Assembly (NCBI RefSeq): GCF_905220705.1
Contig: NZ_CAJNAT010000008.1
Span: 124,001 to 188,000, forward strand
DNA from: Paraburkholderia domus
Lineage (GTDB): Bacteria; Pseudomonadota; Gammaproteobacteria; Burkholderiales; Burkholderiaceae
Direction: 5' to 3'
Length of the DNA stretch: 64,000 nt
In this document: one piece after another, positions 7,168 to 16,288 of the stretch
How positions within the stretch are numbered: the stretch's first letter is position 1
Layout: the number at the start of each line of letters is the position of its first letter
The notes under the pieces: model-generated
What the model was told of the DNA's origin: nothing
Seen by the model: only the letters and a program-made list of their open reading frames with translations
Database searches by the model: none
Program-made: the position numbers and the translations under genes

Positions 7168-8073
7168 TCAAACCCGCGGCACGTCCGGTTCAAAAAACAC
7201 CCAGCGCACCTGCGGAAACACCGCCTGCAGGTCCGCTTCAATCACGTTGATCGCGTCGACCATCGCGCGGCCGCTCGCGTACTCGATCATTTCGGCCTGC
7301 ACCGCCACCACCACGTGACGCCCCCATTGCAGCGTAATCATATTGATGATGCTGCGAATCTCGGAGCGGGCGCGCAGATGCGCTTCGATCGCGCGGCGCA
7401 CTTCCGGGCTTGCCGATTCGCCGACGATCATCGACTTCACTTCGCGCGCCACCAGCCACGCGATCACCATCAGCAACACACCCACGCCGATGGAGCCCAA
7501 TGCGTCGTAGACGGGATTGCCGGTCACCATCGTCAGCAGCACGGCGACGAAGGCCATCGCAAGACCCGCTAACGCGGCAATGTCCTCGCCGGCCACCACC
7601 AGCAGTTCGGACTCGCGTGTTTCGCGAAACCAGCGCCACAGGCCTTTGTCCGGATGCGTCTTGCGGATTTCCTTAACCGCGCCCCACAACGAAAGGGCTT
7701 CGAGCACCACCGAAACGCCGAGTACGACAAGCGCCACATACGCATATTGCAAAGGCTCACGCGCAAATAAGCGATGCACGCCCTCGTACACCGAAAACGC
7801 GCCGCCGACAAAGAACAGCAGCAACGCCACCAGCAGCGAATAGAAATTGATCTCGCGGCCACTGCCCATGGGATGCAGCGGACTCGCGGGCTTGCGTGCT
7901 TCACGCAAGCCGAATAGCAGCAGCAACTGGTTACCGCAGTCGGCGGTCGAGTGAATGGCTTCGGCGAACATCGAGCCGGACCCGGTGAACGTGGCAGCAG
8001 CGAACTTGCAGATGGCGATGCCGAGGTTGGCGGCGAGCGCATAGAAAATGGCTTTCGGCGATTCTTCTTTCAT
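7168..8073 (-). CDS. Cation diffusion facilitator (CDF) transporter, SLC30A9-like
   Basis: A 301-residue inner-membrane metal/proton antiporter. Transmembrane segments are visible near residues 8-28, 73-95, 110-130 and 150-195, followed by a cytoplasmic C-terminal domain. The TM2 metal motif H41-S-T-A-D45 is in the segment EAIHSTADCGNQ, which resembles the ZnT9/SLC30A9 branch. In the TM5 equivalent the usual H-x-x-x-D reads N-P-V-Y-D, so one metal-site histidine appears replaced. Likely substrate is Zn2+ or another divalent cation. The start at the ATG of MKEESPKAIF is preferred over an upstream extension (to 8151) because family members begin here, although no strong ribosome site precedes it. 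Confidence 0.88.
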   Translation of the reverse strand: MKEESPKAIFYALAANLGIAICKFAAATFTGSGSMFAEAIHSTADCGNQLLLLFGLREARKPASPLHPMGSGREINFYSLLVALLLFFVGGAFSVYEGVHRLFAREPLQYAYVALVVLGVSVVLEALSLWGAVKEIRKTHPDKGLWRWFRETRESELLVVAGEDIAALAGLAMAFVAVLLTMVTGNPVYDALGSIGVGVLLMVIAWLVAREVKSMIVGESASPEVRRAIEAHLRARSEIRSIINMITLQWGRHVVVAVQAEMIEYASGRAMVDAINVIEADLQAVFPQVRWVFFEPDVPRV

Positions 8074-8157
8074 CGTCGTGGAGAGGGTCCGTGAGTTTGC
8101 AAAGCGCTTTCGGTTGGCAAGAGTCCGCATTATGGACATGCCAGGCGGCATGCGTCC

Positions 8158-8185
8158 AACCCCGGCGCTGTTTTGCGCCGGGGTT
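8158..8185. terminator. GC-rich perfect hairpin between glutamate dehydrogenase and CDF genes
   Basis: AACCCCGGCGC (8158-8168) and GCGCCGGGGTT (8175-8185) form an 11-bp perfect stem with a 6-nt loop, 45 bp beyond the glutamate dehydrogenase stop. The T-run is poor. It probably ends that transcript and separates it from the CDF gene. Confidence 0.55.
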
Positions 8186-8229
8186 CATGACGTATGCCGC
8201 GCCGCTATCCTCTCTCGCGGTCTGTCGTG

Positions 8230-11200
8230 CTATGCCCTTTCGAGCGCGGCCATCTCACGCACGATCACCAGCAACATCGACAGGCTCGCGCCGCCGGTGG
8301 CCCGCAGATCGGCTAGCAGACGCGCATAACGCTCCAGTTGCGCGGCGCGCTTCTCACGCCACGTCTGAACCAACGCATCCGGCGTCGACGCCTCATCTGC
8401 GTCGGCCAGCGCGCTCGTGGTCAACGCGCGTTTCAGGCGTGCGAGTTCGGCCAGCGCCGTGGCGCGCGCCAGCATGTCCCAGTGCGTCGGCGCCGGCAGC
8501 GAGGACGCGCGCTCGCTGATCCAGCTGTAGTTGAGCAGCGTGCCAAGCGCGAAGTAGACGCCCGCCACGAGTTCGAGACTGCGCCCGCAAGTCGCCGCGA
8601 CCTCGGCGATGTCGAGCAAAGCCGCCGAGATTTCGCCGCTGGCGATTCGCACCGCCAGTTCGCCATCGACACCCGCGTCCACCAGCACGCGTTGCCGTTC
8701 GGACAGCGCTTCCAGATCGGCGATCGGCAGCAGCGCGGGCCATTGCGGCGCGAGGCGTTGCGCCGCGTCGCGGCAACGTGCGAGCAAGCCGGCGACATCG
8801 CCGTCGCTGACCGCCCCCGATTGCAACTGCCGCAGGAACCACAACGCCGAGCGTTCGACGAGCCGCGCCACTTCGACGAACATGCGCGCCTGCACATCGT
8901 CGGCGACACGGTTATCGAGGGCGTCGATACTGCGCCACACGTCGTCGAGATCGAACACGTCGCGCGCCATGATGCAGGCCCGTACGATGTCGCCAGGCTG
9001 CGCATCGGTCTCTTCCATCAGGCGATGCACGAACTCGCAGCCCACGCGATTCACCAAGGCATTGGTCAAATGCGTTGCGAGAATTTCGCGCCGCAACGGG
9101 TGACGTTGCATCGGTTCGCTGAAGCGCTGCCGCAACGGCTTCGGAAAGTATTCGATCAGCATATCGCTGACGAGCGGATCTTCCGGCATCGACGATTCGA
9201 GCAATGCGTCGTACAGCCACATCTTGCTATAGGCAAGCAGCACCGCGCGCTCGGGCGTGGCCAAGCCTTGTTTCGCGGCCTGGCGTTCGGCGACTTCCTC
9301 ATCGGTCGGCAAGAACTCGATCACGCGATTGAGTCGGCCCGCACGTTCGAGGTAACGCATCAAACGTGCTTCAGCGTCGAGCAATTCGACGCCGTAGCGG
9401 CCCGCAATCGAGAGTGCCTGGGTCTGGTAATAATTGTCCTGCAAGACGAGCAAGCCGACTTCATCGGTCATCTCTGCGAGCAGCGCATTGCGCTGTTTTT
9501 CGGTCATTTCGCCGTCGGAGACGACCAGTCCCAGCAGAATCTTGATGTTGACCTCGTGGTCCGAACAGTCGACACCGGCGGAGTTGTCGATCGCATCGGT
9601 ATTGATGCGGCCGCCGCGCTGCGCGAATTCAATACGTCCGAATTGCGTGAGACCGAGATTGCCGCCTTCCGCTACGACCTTGCAGCGCAGATCGGCGCCG
9701 TTGACGCGGATCGCATCATTGGCGCGGTCGCCGACCTGCAGATGCGTTTCGCGGCTCGCCTTCACATAGGTGCCGATGCCCCCGTTGTAGAGCAAGTCGA
9801 CAGGCGCCTGAAAAATCGCGCGCATGAGTTCAGTGGGCGCGAGCGCCGGCGCGCTGATGCCAAGCACCGACTGTACCGCCGGAGACAACGGAATCGTCTT
9901 GGCGGTACGCGGAAACACGCCCCCTCCGGCAGAGATCAGCGACGGATCGTAATCCGCCCAACTCGACCGGTCGAGCATGAAAAGGCGTCCACGCTCGGCA
10001 AGGCTTACCGCAGGATCCGGATTCGGATCGAGAAAGATATGCCGATGATCGAACGCGGCCAGCAGCTTGATATGCGGCGACAGCAGCATGCCGTTGCCAA
10101 AGACATCGCCCGACATATCGCCGACGCCGACCACCGTGAAGTCGGTCGTTTGCGTATCGACGCCCATTTCGCGGAAGTGCCGCTTGACTGACTCCCAGGC
10201 GCCGCGCGCGGTAATCGCCATTTTCTTGTGGTCATAGCCGACCGAACCGCCCGACGCAAAAGCGTCGTCGAGCCAGAAACCGTATTCCTGCGAGATAGCG
10301 TTCGCGTAGTCGGAGAACGTGGCGGTGCCCTTGTCGGCGGCGACCACCAGATAGGGATCGTCGGGATCGTGACGCACCACATCCGGCGGCGGCACCACCG
10401 CCGTGCTCGCGAGGTTATCGGTCAGATCGAGCAGGCCACGCAGGAACGTCTGATAGCAGGCGATCCCTTCGCGCATCCACGCGTCGCGGTCGGTCTGCGG
10501 CGGCGGATTCTTCACGACGAAGCCGCCTTTGGAGCCGACCGGCACGATCACCACGTTTTTCACCATCTGCGCCTTCATCAAGCCGAGCACTTCAGTGCGG
10601 AAGTCCTCACGCCGATCCGACCAGCGCAGCCCGCCGCGCGCGACACGGCCGCCGCGCAAATGCACGCCTTCCACGCGCGGCGAGTACACCCAGATTTCGA
10701 ACATCGGCTTCGGTTCGGGCAAACCGGGCACTTGCGCAGGATTGAACTTGAACGACAGATACGGTTTCGGATGGCCGTCGGCGTCGAAGCGATAGTAGTT
10801 CGTGCGCTGCGTGGCCTTGATGACGCCGAGGAATTGCCGGAGTATTCGATCCTCGTCGAGGTTCGGCACCTGATCGAGCGCACTATCGATCGTCTTCAAC
10901 CAGCCGTCGACGCGAGCCTCGCGCGTATCGCCGAGCACCGGATCGAAACGTGCAATGAACAACTCCACCAGCATGCGGGCGATCGCCGGATTGCCGGTGA
11001 CCGCGCGTTCGATATAAGCGTCGCTGAACGTCGAACCCACTTGCCTCAGGTACTTGGCGTAAGCACGCAGAATCGTCACCTCGCGCGCACTCAGTTGCGC
11101 GCGCAACACAAGGCGGTTGAAATCGTCGCTTTCGATTCCACCGGTCCACACCTGTTCGAATGCATCTTCGAAAAGATCCTTCACCCGTTCGATATCGAAC

Positions 11201-13071
11201 TCCGCATCGTCCGCGAGTTCGAGGCCGAAGTCGTGAATCCACGCAGGCGTGGCGTCGAGCGCTTCGATCAGATAAGGCCGCTCTTCATCGACACGCACGC
11301 CGAGATGTTCGAGCATCGGCAAGCTGCGCGACAAAGCAATCGGCAAACCCGCACGATAAACCTTGAAACGAAACGCGCGTGGCCCCGCTTCGATCGGGCG
11401 GTACAGGTTCATGGCGAGCCGCTCGGTGCCCTGCACGCGTTCTATCAACTCGATATCGCGCACCGCGGTGCGGGCCGGATAATCGTCACGATAGCCGGGG
11501 GGAAACGAATCCGCGTAGTGTTGCAGGAGACGGTTGCCCTGTTCCTCGCCGAATGTGTCGAGCAATGCGTCAGCGAGATCGTCCTGCCAGCGGCGCGTGA
11601 CCTGAACGAGCCGCGCTTCGAGTTCGCGCGTATCGACTTTGGGCATGCCACCCGGTTTCGCACGCACGACGAAGTGAATGCGCGCGATGGCCGACTCCGA
11701 TAACAGCGGCGTGAATTCGACACTTTCCCCGTTGAATGCGTCGGTCAGCAGGTTGGCAATGCGTCGCCGCAGATCGGTGTTGTACTTGTCACGCGGCACG
11801 AACGCGAGACACGACACGAAGCGGTCGAAACGGTCGCGCCGCACGAATAGACGCGTGCGCTGATGCTCCTGCAATCGCAGCACGCCCAGCGCGATATCGT
11901 AGAGCTGGTCTTCGTCGGCCTGAAAGAGTTCGTCGCGCGGATAGGTTTCGAGTACCGTCACCAGTGATTTGGCCAGGTGGCCCTTCGGCAGGAAACCGGC
12001 CCGCCGCACGATGTTCGCGCATTTGCGCCGCACGATCGGAATTTCCGAGGTCGAAACCAGGTACGCGGTAGACGTATACAGGCCGATAAAACGCCGTTCG
12101 CCGCTCACCTTGCCGTCCGCACCGGTCAGCTTGATGCCGACGTAATCCAGATAGCCCGGCCGATGCACCGTCGCGCGCGAGTTGGCCTTGGTCAGGAAAA
12201 TGGGCCACGCGCCGGAGATGATGTCGGCGGCCGCCGGTGACAACGGCGTGACTTCGAGCGCGCCTGCGGGACGCATCGCGTCACGCAGGATGCCGAGTCC
12301 GGAGCCCGGTATCGCGCGCAAGCCAAAGCCGATATCGTGCTGCACCAATTCATAGTCGCACTGGCCAAGAAACGTGAAATGATCGGCCACCATCCATTCG
12401 AGGAACGCTCGGGCCTCGATACCTTCCGGCCCCGCCTCGCCGGCCTTCATGCCTTTGACCGTAGCGCGCGCGAGTTCAACGATCTTCGGCCAGTCTTCCA
12501 CTGCGGCGCGCACGTCGTGCAGCACCCTGGCGATCTCGTCACGCAATTCGTCGAGCTTCGCTGCGTCGCCGCAACGGTCGACTTCGAAGTGAATGAACGA
12601 GGCAAGCTGCGAGCGCGTATCGGCTGCATCTTCAGCGCCTTGGCCCACGCGCACGATGCTGCCATCAGGCCCGCGCCAGATGCGAAACACGGGATGCACG
12701 ACTGAATGCAGTGCGAGCCCAAGACGGTTGACCGCCATCGACACCGAATCGACCAGAAACGGCATGTCGTCGTTGACGATCTCGACCACGGTGTGATCGG
12801 AATGCCAGCCATGCTGCTCGAGTATCGGGTTATAGACGCGCAGCCGCTCGCTGCCGGGCACGAAGCGCTGTGCAGTCTGCCAGTGCGCGAGCGCCGCGCC
12901 GTAAAGATCGGCAATCGAACGGCTTTGCAGGTCGTCGGCGTCGACGAAATCGTAGTAGTGACGCAGGAAAGGCTCGACGACTTTGAAGGTCGGCTCCGGC
13001 AGCCGCCCACGCGCAAATTCGATGACATCGTTCAGGAGGTGCGTGACGGCTTCTTCATTCTTTGCTTGCAT
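8230..13071 (-). CDS. gdhB: NAD-dependent glutamate dehydrogenase, large (180 kDa) class
   Basis: A 1613-residue cytoplasmic enzyme of the Bac_GDH family (PF05088) that oxidises L-glutamate to 2-oxoglutarate and ammonia with NAD+, a catabolic entry to the TCA cycle. Length is typical of the 1600-residue bacterial class. The catalytic core is near the middle: the glycine/lysine motif PVGSKGGFVVKNPPP, then VVAADKGTATFSD, AITARGAWESVKRHFRE and GVGDMSGDVFGNGML, followed by the Rossmann region VAEGGNLGLTQFGR. Long N-terminal regions carry ACT-like regulatory segments. The ATG at 13071 is chosen because AGGGGAG lies 6 nt upstream; a TTG two codons earlier is possible. Long antisense ORFs opposite it are artefacts of GC-rich codons. 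It may serve glutamate made by the nearby GABA transaminase, but that is only inference. Confidence 0.95.
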   Translation of the reverse strand: MQAKNEEAVTHLLNDVIEFARGRLPEPTFKVVEPFLRHYYDFVDADDLQSRSIADLYGAALAHWQTAQRFVPGSERLRVYNPILEQHGWHSDHTVVEIVNDDMPFLVDSVSMAVNRLGLALHSVVHPVFRIWRGPDGSIVRVGQGAEDAADTRSQLASFIHFEVDRCGDAAKLDELRDEIARVLHDVRAAVEDWPKIVELARATVKGMKAGEAGPEGIEARAFLEWMVADHFTFLGQCDYELVQHDIGFGLRAIPGSGLGILRDAMRPAGALEVTPLSPAAADIISGAWPIFLTKANSRATVHRPGYLDYVGIKLTGADGKVSGERRFIGLYTSTAYLVSTSEIPIVRRKCANIVRRAGFLPKGHLAKSLVTVLETYPRDELFQADEDQLYDIALGVLRLQEHQRTRLFVRRDRFDRFVSCLAFVPRDKYNTDLRRRIANLLTDAFNGESVEFTPLLSESAIARIHFVVRAKPGGMPKVDTRELEARLVQVTRRWQDDLADALLDTFGEEQGNRLLQHYADSFPPGYRDDYPARTAVRDIELIERVQGTERLAMNLYRPIEAGPRAFRFKVYRAGLPIALSRSLPMLEHLGVRVDEERPYLIEALDATPAWIHDFGLELADDAEFDIERVKDLFEDAFEQVWTGGIESDDFNRLVLRAQLSAREVTILRAYAKYLRQVGSTFSDAYIERAVTGNPAIARMLVELFIARFDPVLGDTREARVDGWLKTIDSALDQVPNLDEDRILRQFLGVIKATQRTNYYRFDADGHPKPYLSFKFNPAQVPGLPEPKPMFEIWVYSPRVEGVHLRGGRVARGGLRWSDRREDFRTEVLGLMKAQMVKNVVIVPVGSKGGFVVKNPPPQTDRDAWMREGIACYQTFLRGLLDLTDNLASTAVVPPPDVVRHDPDDPYLVVAADKGTATFSDYANAISQEYGFWLDDAFASGGSVGYDHKKMAITARGAWESVKRHFREMGVDTQTTDFTVVGVGDMSGDVFGNGMLLSPHIKLLAAFDHRHIFLDPNPDPAVSLAERGRLFMLDRSSWADYDPSLISAGGGVFPRTAKTIPLSPAVQSVLGISAPALAPTELMRAIFQAPVDLLYNGGIGTYVKASRETHLQVGDRANDAIRVNGADLRCKVVAEGGNLGLTQFGRIEFAQRGGRINTDAIDNSAGVDCSDHEVNIKILLGLVVSDGEMTEKQRNALLAEMTDEVGLLVLQDNYYQTQALSIAGRYGVELLDAEARLMRYLERAGRLNRVIEFLPTDEEVAERQAAKQGLATPERAVLLAYSKMWLYDALLESSMPEDPLVSDMLIEYFPKPLRQRFSEPMQRHPLRREILATHLTNALVNRVGCEFVHRLMEETDAQPGDIVRACIMARDVFDLDDVWRSIDALDNRVADDVQARMFVEVARLVERSALWFLRQLQSGAVSDGDVAGLLARCRDAAQRLAPQWPALLPIADLEALSERQRVLVDAGVDGELAVRIASGEISAALLDIAEVAATCGRSLELVAGVYFALGTLLNYSWISERASSLPAPTHWDMLARATALAELARLKRALTTSALADADEASTPDALVQTWREKRAAQLERYARLLADLRATGGASLSMLLVIVREMAALERA

Positions 13072-13229
13072 GATCAACTCCCCTGGCGGGCGGCAATAGC
13101 GAGTATCGCTTGATTCGCATGCATCGTCTGAACGGGGATTATGCGCCTGCCACCAGAAAAGCGATGCGCGAGTGGCCTTAGGTTATACCCGCTGCCAGTC
13201 GACGTGCCGTGCTCGGCCCCGCGGTTTGT

Positions 13230-14006
13230 TTAAAGCACGGTCTTCGGCTCGCCGACCTCTTGCATCAGCCACTCGCGAACCTGTTCACTGGTCCACTCCG
13301 GGTCGTCGTGCGGCAAGTCATGACCGGCCCATTGATGCTCTAGATGCGTTGCGCCCCACGCCGCCGCGAGCTTCGCCGAACACACCGGGTTGACCAGCTT
13401 GTCGGCGCGCGAAGAAAGAATCAGCAGCGGGCACCGCGGCTTCGCAGCCGCTGCACTAAAGCGCGCGGCGGCCCAAAGCTGGCGTAACGCATTACCCCGG
13501 CTCACTGGCGCGCTTCGGCGAATTTCGCTCCATGCATCGAGATCGGCGCCCAGCGTTTCAACGTTATTGCACGTCAGTCGATGAATGCCGCTTTCCGGGC
13601 GCGGCGCATTGCGCCAGTGCGATGCGACGCCCAGGAGCCCCGGCCATGCCGACGGCCGCAAGCGCTCGTGCATCCGGCTGAACGGCCGCATACTGGTATT
13701 GATCAGCACGAGCCGCTCGATCTCGCCGGGATGCCGTTGCGCCCAGTCGGTCGCCACCATGCCGCCAAGCGACATCGCCAGCACGCGATAGGGACCGGTT
13801 GCGCCGGTTTGCAATGCAGCAATCCGCACGAAGCCCACCATATCCTCGACCGCAGACGGCGCGCGCAAGTTCGCGAACTCACCGTTGCCCGGCAGATCGA
13901 GTAGCAACAGGCGATCCGCGCCGATCGCCTCGCGCAGCAAGCCGGGAAAACGGCCCCAATGGCGTGTTTCGCGCGTCAGTCCACGCAACAGGATCCACGT
14001 GCTCAT
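13230..14006 (-). CDS. Alpha/beta hydrolase
   Basis: A 258-residue alpha/beta hydrolase. The N-terminal strand WILLRGLTRETRHWG corresponds to the oxyanion region, DLPGNGEF to strand 4, and AMSLGGMVA carries the nucleophile serine (G-x-S-x-G with Ala in the first Gly position). SRADKLVNPVCS and GHDLPHDDPEW supply the likely acid and base. There is no signal peptide. Its start codon overlaps the stop of the upstream M14 peptidase gene by 4 nt (ATGA, 14003-14006), so the two are translationally coupled. The coupling suggests that both act on the same small amide or ester, but no substrate can be named. Confidence 0.82.
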   Translation of the reverse strand: MSTWILLRGLTRETRHWGRFPGLLREAIGADRLLLLDLPGNGEFANLRAPSAVEDMVGFVRIAALQTGATGPYRVLAMSLGGMVATDWAQRHPGEIERLVLINTSMRPFSRMHERLRPSAWPGLLGVASHWRNAPRPESGIHRLTCNNVETLGADLDAWSEIRRSAPVSRGNALRQLWAAARFSAAAAKPRCPLLILSSRADKLVNPVCSAKLAAAWGATHLEHQWAGHDLPHDDPEWTSEQVREWLMQEVGEPKTVL

Positions 14007-15037
14007 GAAGCTTCCGGTTTATACCAATGGTCGATCGCGCTTTGCAGCAATTGCTCGCGACGATTGCCTTGCGGCAGCCAGCGTTGCGACGAGTACGCGG
14101 CGCGCGCGAGGAAATCGAGCAGATTCGCATGGCGCCGCAGCACGCGTGCGGTGCGATGCTCCTTCACCGGATTGAACATGCCCTGACGCGAAAACAGTTG
14201 GCGCGGATTCTTCTTGATCCACAGCCACGAACCGAGTTCGAGCGTCATCGGCAGAAAGATGTTCGGCGCCGGCGTGCGGTCATACGCGAAGTCCCACAGA
14301 TCGCCGTGCAACAGATACTGGTGGCTCTGCGGTTCGAAAGCGTAGCCATGATGCGGATGCGCGCGCTCGAACATGGTTTTCAGCACGTACATTTCCGGCA
14401 GATGCGGCATCAGCTTGCGCGTGCGCGCGTAGGGAAACCAGATGCTGTCGCGCCAGCCGTAACCCGAGTGGCAGTCGAGCGCGATGCTCAGGGGCCGCCC
14501 GGCCATTTCCGTTTCGACCACCCGCAGGAGCGCCGCCGCTTCCGGCTCCATCGGTTCCCCTTGCCGGCCGCGATACCAGGGCAGCCAAGCGCCAACCCGC
14601 TGGCCGCCGGCGAGCAGCGGCACGCGTTCGTCGGCATTCTGCGGCGCATTGCGCATCAGATCGACACCGTTGGGATTGGCGCGCGTGGAAGCCCACATAC
14701 CGCCCGGATTGACGATCGGCATAAAGATCAGACGAATCGACTGCAATTGCCGCACCAGCAGTTCGTCCCATTCCAGGCGCGCGAGCAGCGCGCGCATGTA
14801 ATCGAGCACGAGTTGCGAACCAATCCGTTCGAGCCCGTGAATGCCGCCAAAAAAACCTATCGCCGGCGCGAGCGGATCGGTCGAACCGATACTCGCGGTG
14901 TGCACGCAGAATTGCCGGCCACGCACCGTCGTCTCGCAGACGGTGCGGATCTCGAAGCTGGCGCTGCCCTGGTCGAGGATCGTCTTGAGATCTTCGTACT
15001 CCGCAAAACTGTCGGGAAGAAAGCTCAAAGGCTGCAT
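14003..15037 (-). CDS. M14-family zinc carboxypeptidase-like protein
   Basis: A 344-residue protein with the M14 zinc peptidase signature: GGIHGLERIGSQ (H-x-x-E zinc ligands near residue 70), LDCHSGYG (third zinc histidine), and MTLELGSW carrying the catalytic glutamate. The arginine/asparagine substrate region reads STRANPNGVDLMRN. There is no signal peptide, so it is cytoplasmic, unlike secreted carboxypeptidases; it resembles the succinylglutamate desuccinylase/DUF2817 side of the clan. It is the first gene of a two-gene operon with the hydrolase. No ribosome site of note precedes the ATG. Substrate unknown; a deacylase or peptide-trimming role is plausible. Confidence 0.85.
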   Translation of the reverse strand: MQPLSFLPDSFAEYEDLKTILDQGSASFEIRTVCETTVRGRQFCVHTASIGSTDPLAPAIGFFGGIHGLERIGSQLVLDYMRALLARLEWDELLVRQLQSIRLIFMPIVNPGGMWASTRANPNGVDLMRNAPQNADERVPLLAGGQRVGAWLPWYRGRQGEPMEPEAAALLRVVETEMAGRPLSIALDCHSGYGWRDSIWFPYARTRKLMPHLPEMYVLKTMFERAHPHHGYAFEPQSHQYLLHGDLWDFAYDRTPAPNIFLPMTLELGSWLWIKKNPRQLFSRQGMFNPVKEHRTARVLRRHANLLDFLARAAYSSQRWLPQGNRREQLLQSAIDHWYKPEAS

Positions 15038-15144
15038 GACGACATCGAAAGGAACTGCAAGGTTATTGGGGACGGCACACCGAATGGCTCAATATAGCCT
15101 GGCTGCCGGCGATCATGCGCATCCGGCGCCGCCCAATGCAAATC

Positions 15145-15190
15145 GTGTCATACGGGTGTCACTTTTAATTCGAACGAGTGACTTTTAATT
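15145..15190 (+). promoter_or_regulatory. Pho-box-like site upstream of phnCDE
   Basis: GTGTCAT (15145-15151), four bases, then GTGTCAC (15156-15162) reproduces the 7-4-7 layout of the PhoB box (CTGTCAT repeats). The decamer ACTTTTAATT then occurs at 15161-15170 and again exactly 20 bp later at 15181-15190, extending the repeat pattern by whole helical turns. TATAGT (15225-15230) and a CGTCTAGACG palindrome (15231-15240) follow, 89 bp before the phnC start. Phosphate-starvation control of this operon is therefore well supported, although untested. Confidence 0.65.
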
Positions 15191-15328
15191 GCCTTCCTGG
15201 CGACGCAAAAAAGACATAAAAAGATATAGTCGTCTAGACGTTGCGATGCCTTCACTCAACCGTCACAGACGCTTCCTAGAATGAGCCCCACACATCCCGG
15301 CAATGGCCGGATGCATCAAGGGGTACTT

Positions 15329-16246
15329 ATGGAAGCAATTCGGGAAGCAATTCGTATCGAGCGGTTGAGCAAGACGTTCAGCAACGGCCGCAAGGCGCTG
15401 GACGAAGTCGATCTGCGGGTCGAGCCGGGCGAAATGGTTGCATTGATCGGCGCCTCGGGCTCGGGCAAGTCGACGCTGCTGCGGCATATCGCGGGCTTCA
15501 CCGCCTCGGATGCGCAGCCGTCGCAGATCTCGATTCTCGGCCGGCCGATCCAGCAGAACGGCCGCATTGTGCGAGAAGTGCGCAGCATTCGCCGCGATAT
15601 CGGCTTCGTGTTCCAGCAATTCAATCTGGTGAACCGGCTTTCCGTGGAGAGCAATGTGCTGATCGGCGCGCTCGCGCGGCTGCCATTGTGGCGCCGCCTC
15701 ACCGGGCGCTTTCCGGGTGCCGAGCGGGCGCGCTCACTGGAAGCGCTCAATGAAGTCGGTATCGGCGACCACGCGCGCGAACGCGCCGCCAACCTCTCCG
15801 GCGGCCAGCAGCAACGCGCGGCCTTGGCGCGAGCACTGGTGCAACGCGCTCGCATCGTGCTCGCCGACGAACCGATCGCATCACTCGATCCCGAGTCGTC
15901 GCGCCGCGTGATGGAGATGCTGCGCACGCTCAACCGCGAGCATCAACTGACGGTGCTGGTGTCGCTGCATCAGGTCGACATCGCCATGCAGTTTTGCCCG
16001 CGCACCGTTGCACTGCGTCGCGGCATGGTGGTCTACGACGGCCCCTCTGCCGCGCTGAGCCCTGCCCTGCTCAAGAAACTCTACGGCGACGACGCCCGCG
16101 AACTGCTTGACGAGGCCAGCGCCGATAGCACAACCCATCATGCGGACAACAACACGAACGAGGGCGGCACCAGCGCACCGGCGCAAGATGCCGCGCCCAC
16201 CTCGACGCGCTATGCGTTCGCCCTCAATCCGGCGCACTCGAACTGA
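15329..16246 (+). CDS. phnC: Phosphonate ABC transporter ATPase PhnC
   Basis: A 305-residue ATP-binding subunit. Walker A is GASGSGKST (residues 41-49), the ABC signature is LSGGQQQRAALA, Walker B is IVLADEPIASLDP, and the H-loop is in LVSLHQVDIA. The pattern IERLSKTFSNGRKALDEV and QFNLVNRLSVESNV is typical of PhnC. The C-terminal ~35 residues (Thr/Asn-rich, after the ELLDEAS segment) extend beyond most PhnC proteins and look unstructured. Start at 15329 with AAGGGG upstream; a 16-codon extension to 15281 is unlikely. First gene of phnCDE, behind a Pho-box-like site. It powers uptake of phosphonates such as 2-aminoethylphosphonate. Confidence 0.93.
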   Translation: MEAIREAIRIERLSKTFSNGRKALDEVDLRVEPGEMVALIGASGSGKSTLLRHIAGFTASDAQPSQISILGRPIQQNGRIVREVRSIRRDIGFVFQQFNLVNRLSVESNVLIGALARLPLWRRLTGRFPGAERARSLEALNEVGIGDHARERAANLSGGQQQRAALARALVQRARIVLADEPIASLDPESSRRVMEMLRTLNREHQLTVLVSLHQVDIAMQFCPRTVALRRGMVVYDGPSAALSPALLKKLYGDDARELLDEASADSTTHHADNNTNEGGTSAPAQDAAPTSTRYAFALNPAHSN

Positions 16247-16288
16247 GCGCGTCCACCCATTCTGTTCACTCAACCGGACCTCAAAGCG

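Noticed and set aside
8338..11703. Long open frames (617 and 491 codons) opposite the glutamate dehydrogenase gene
   Set aside because: They have no ribosome sites or recognisable domains and lie antisense to a gene with clear catalytic motifs; GC-rich codon use commonly opens the opposite frame.
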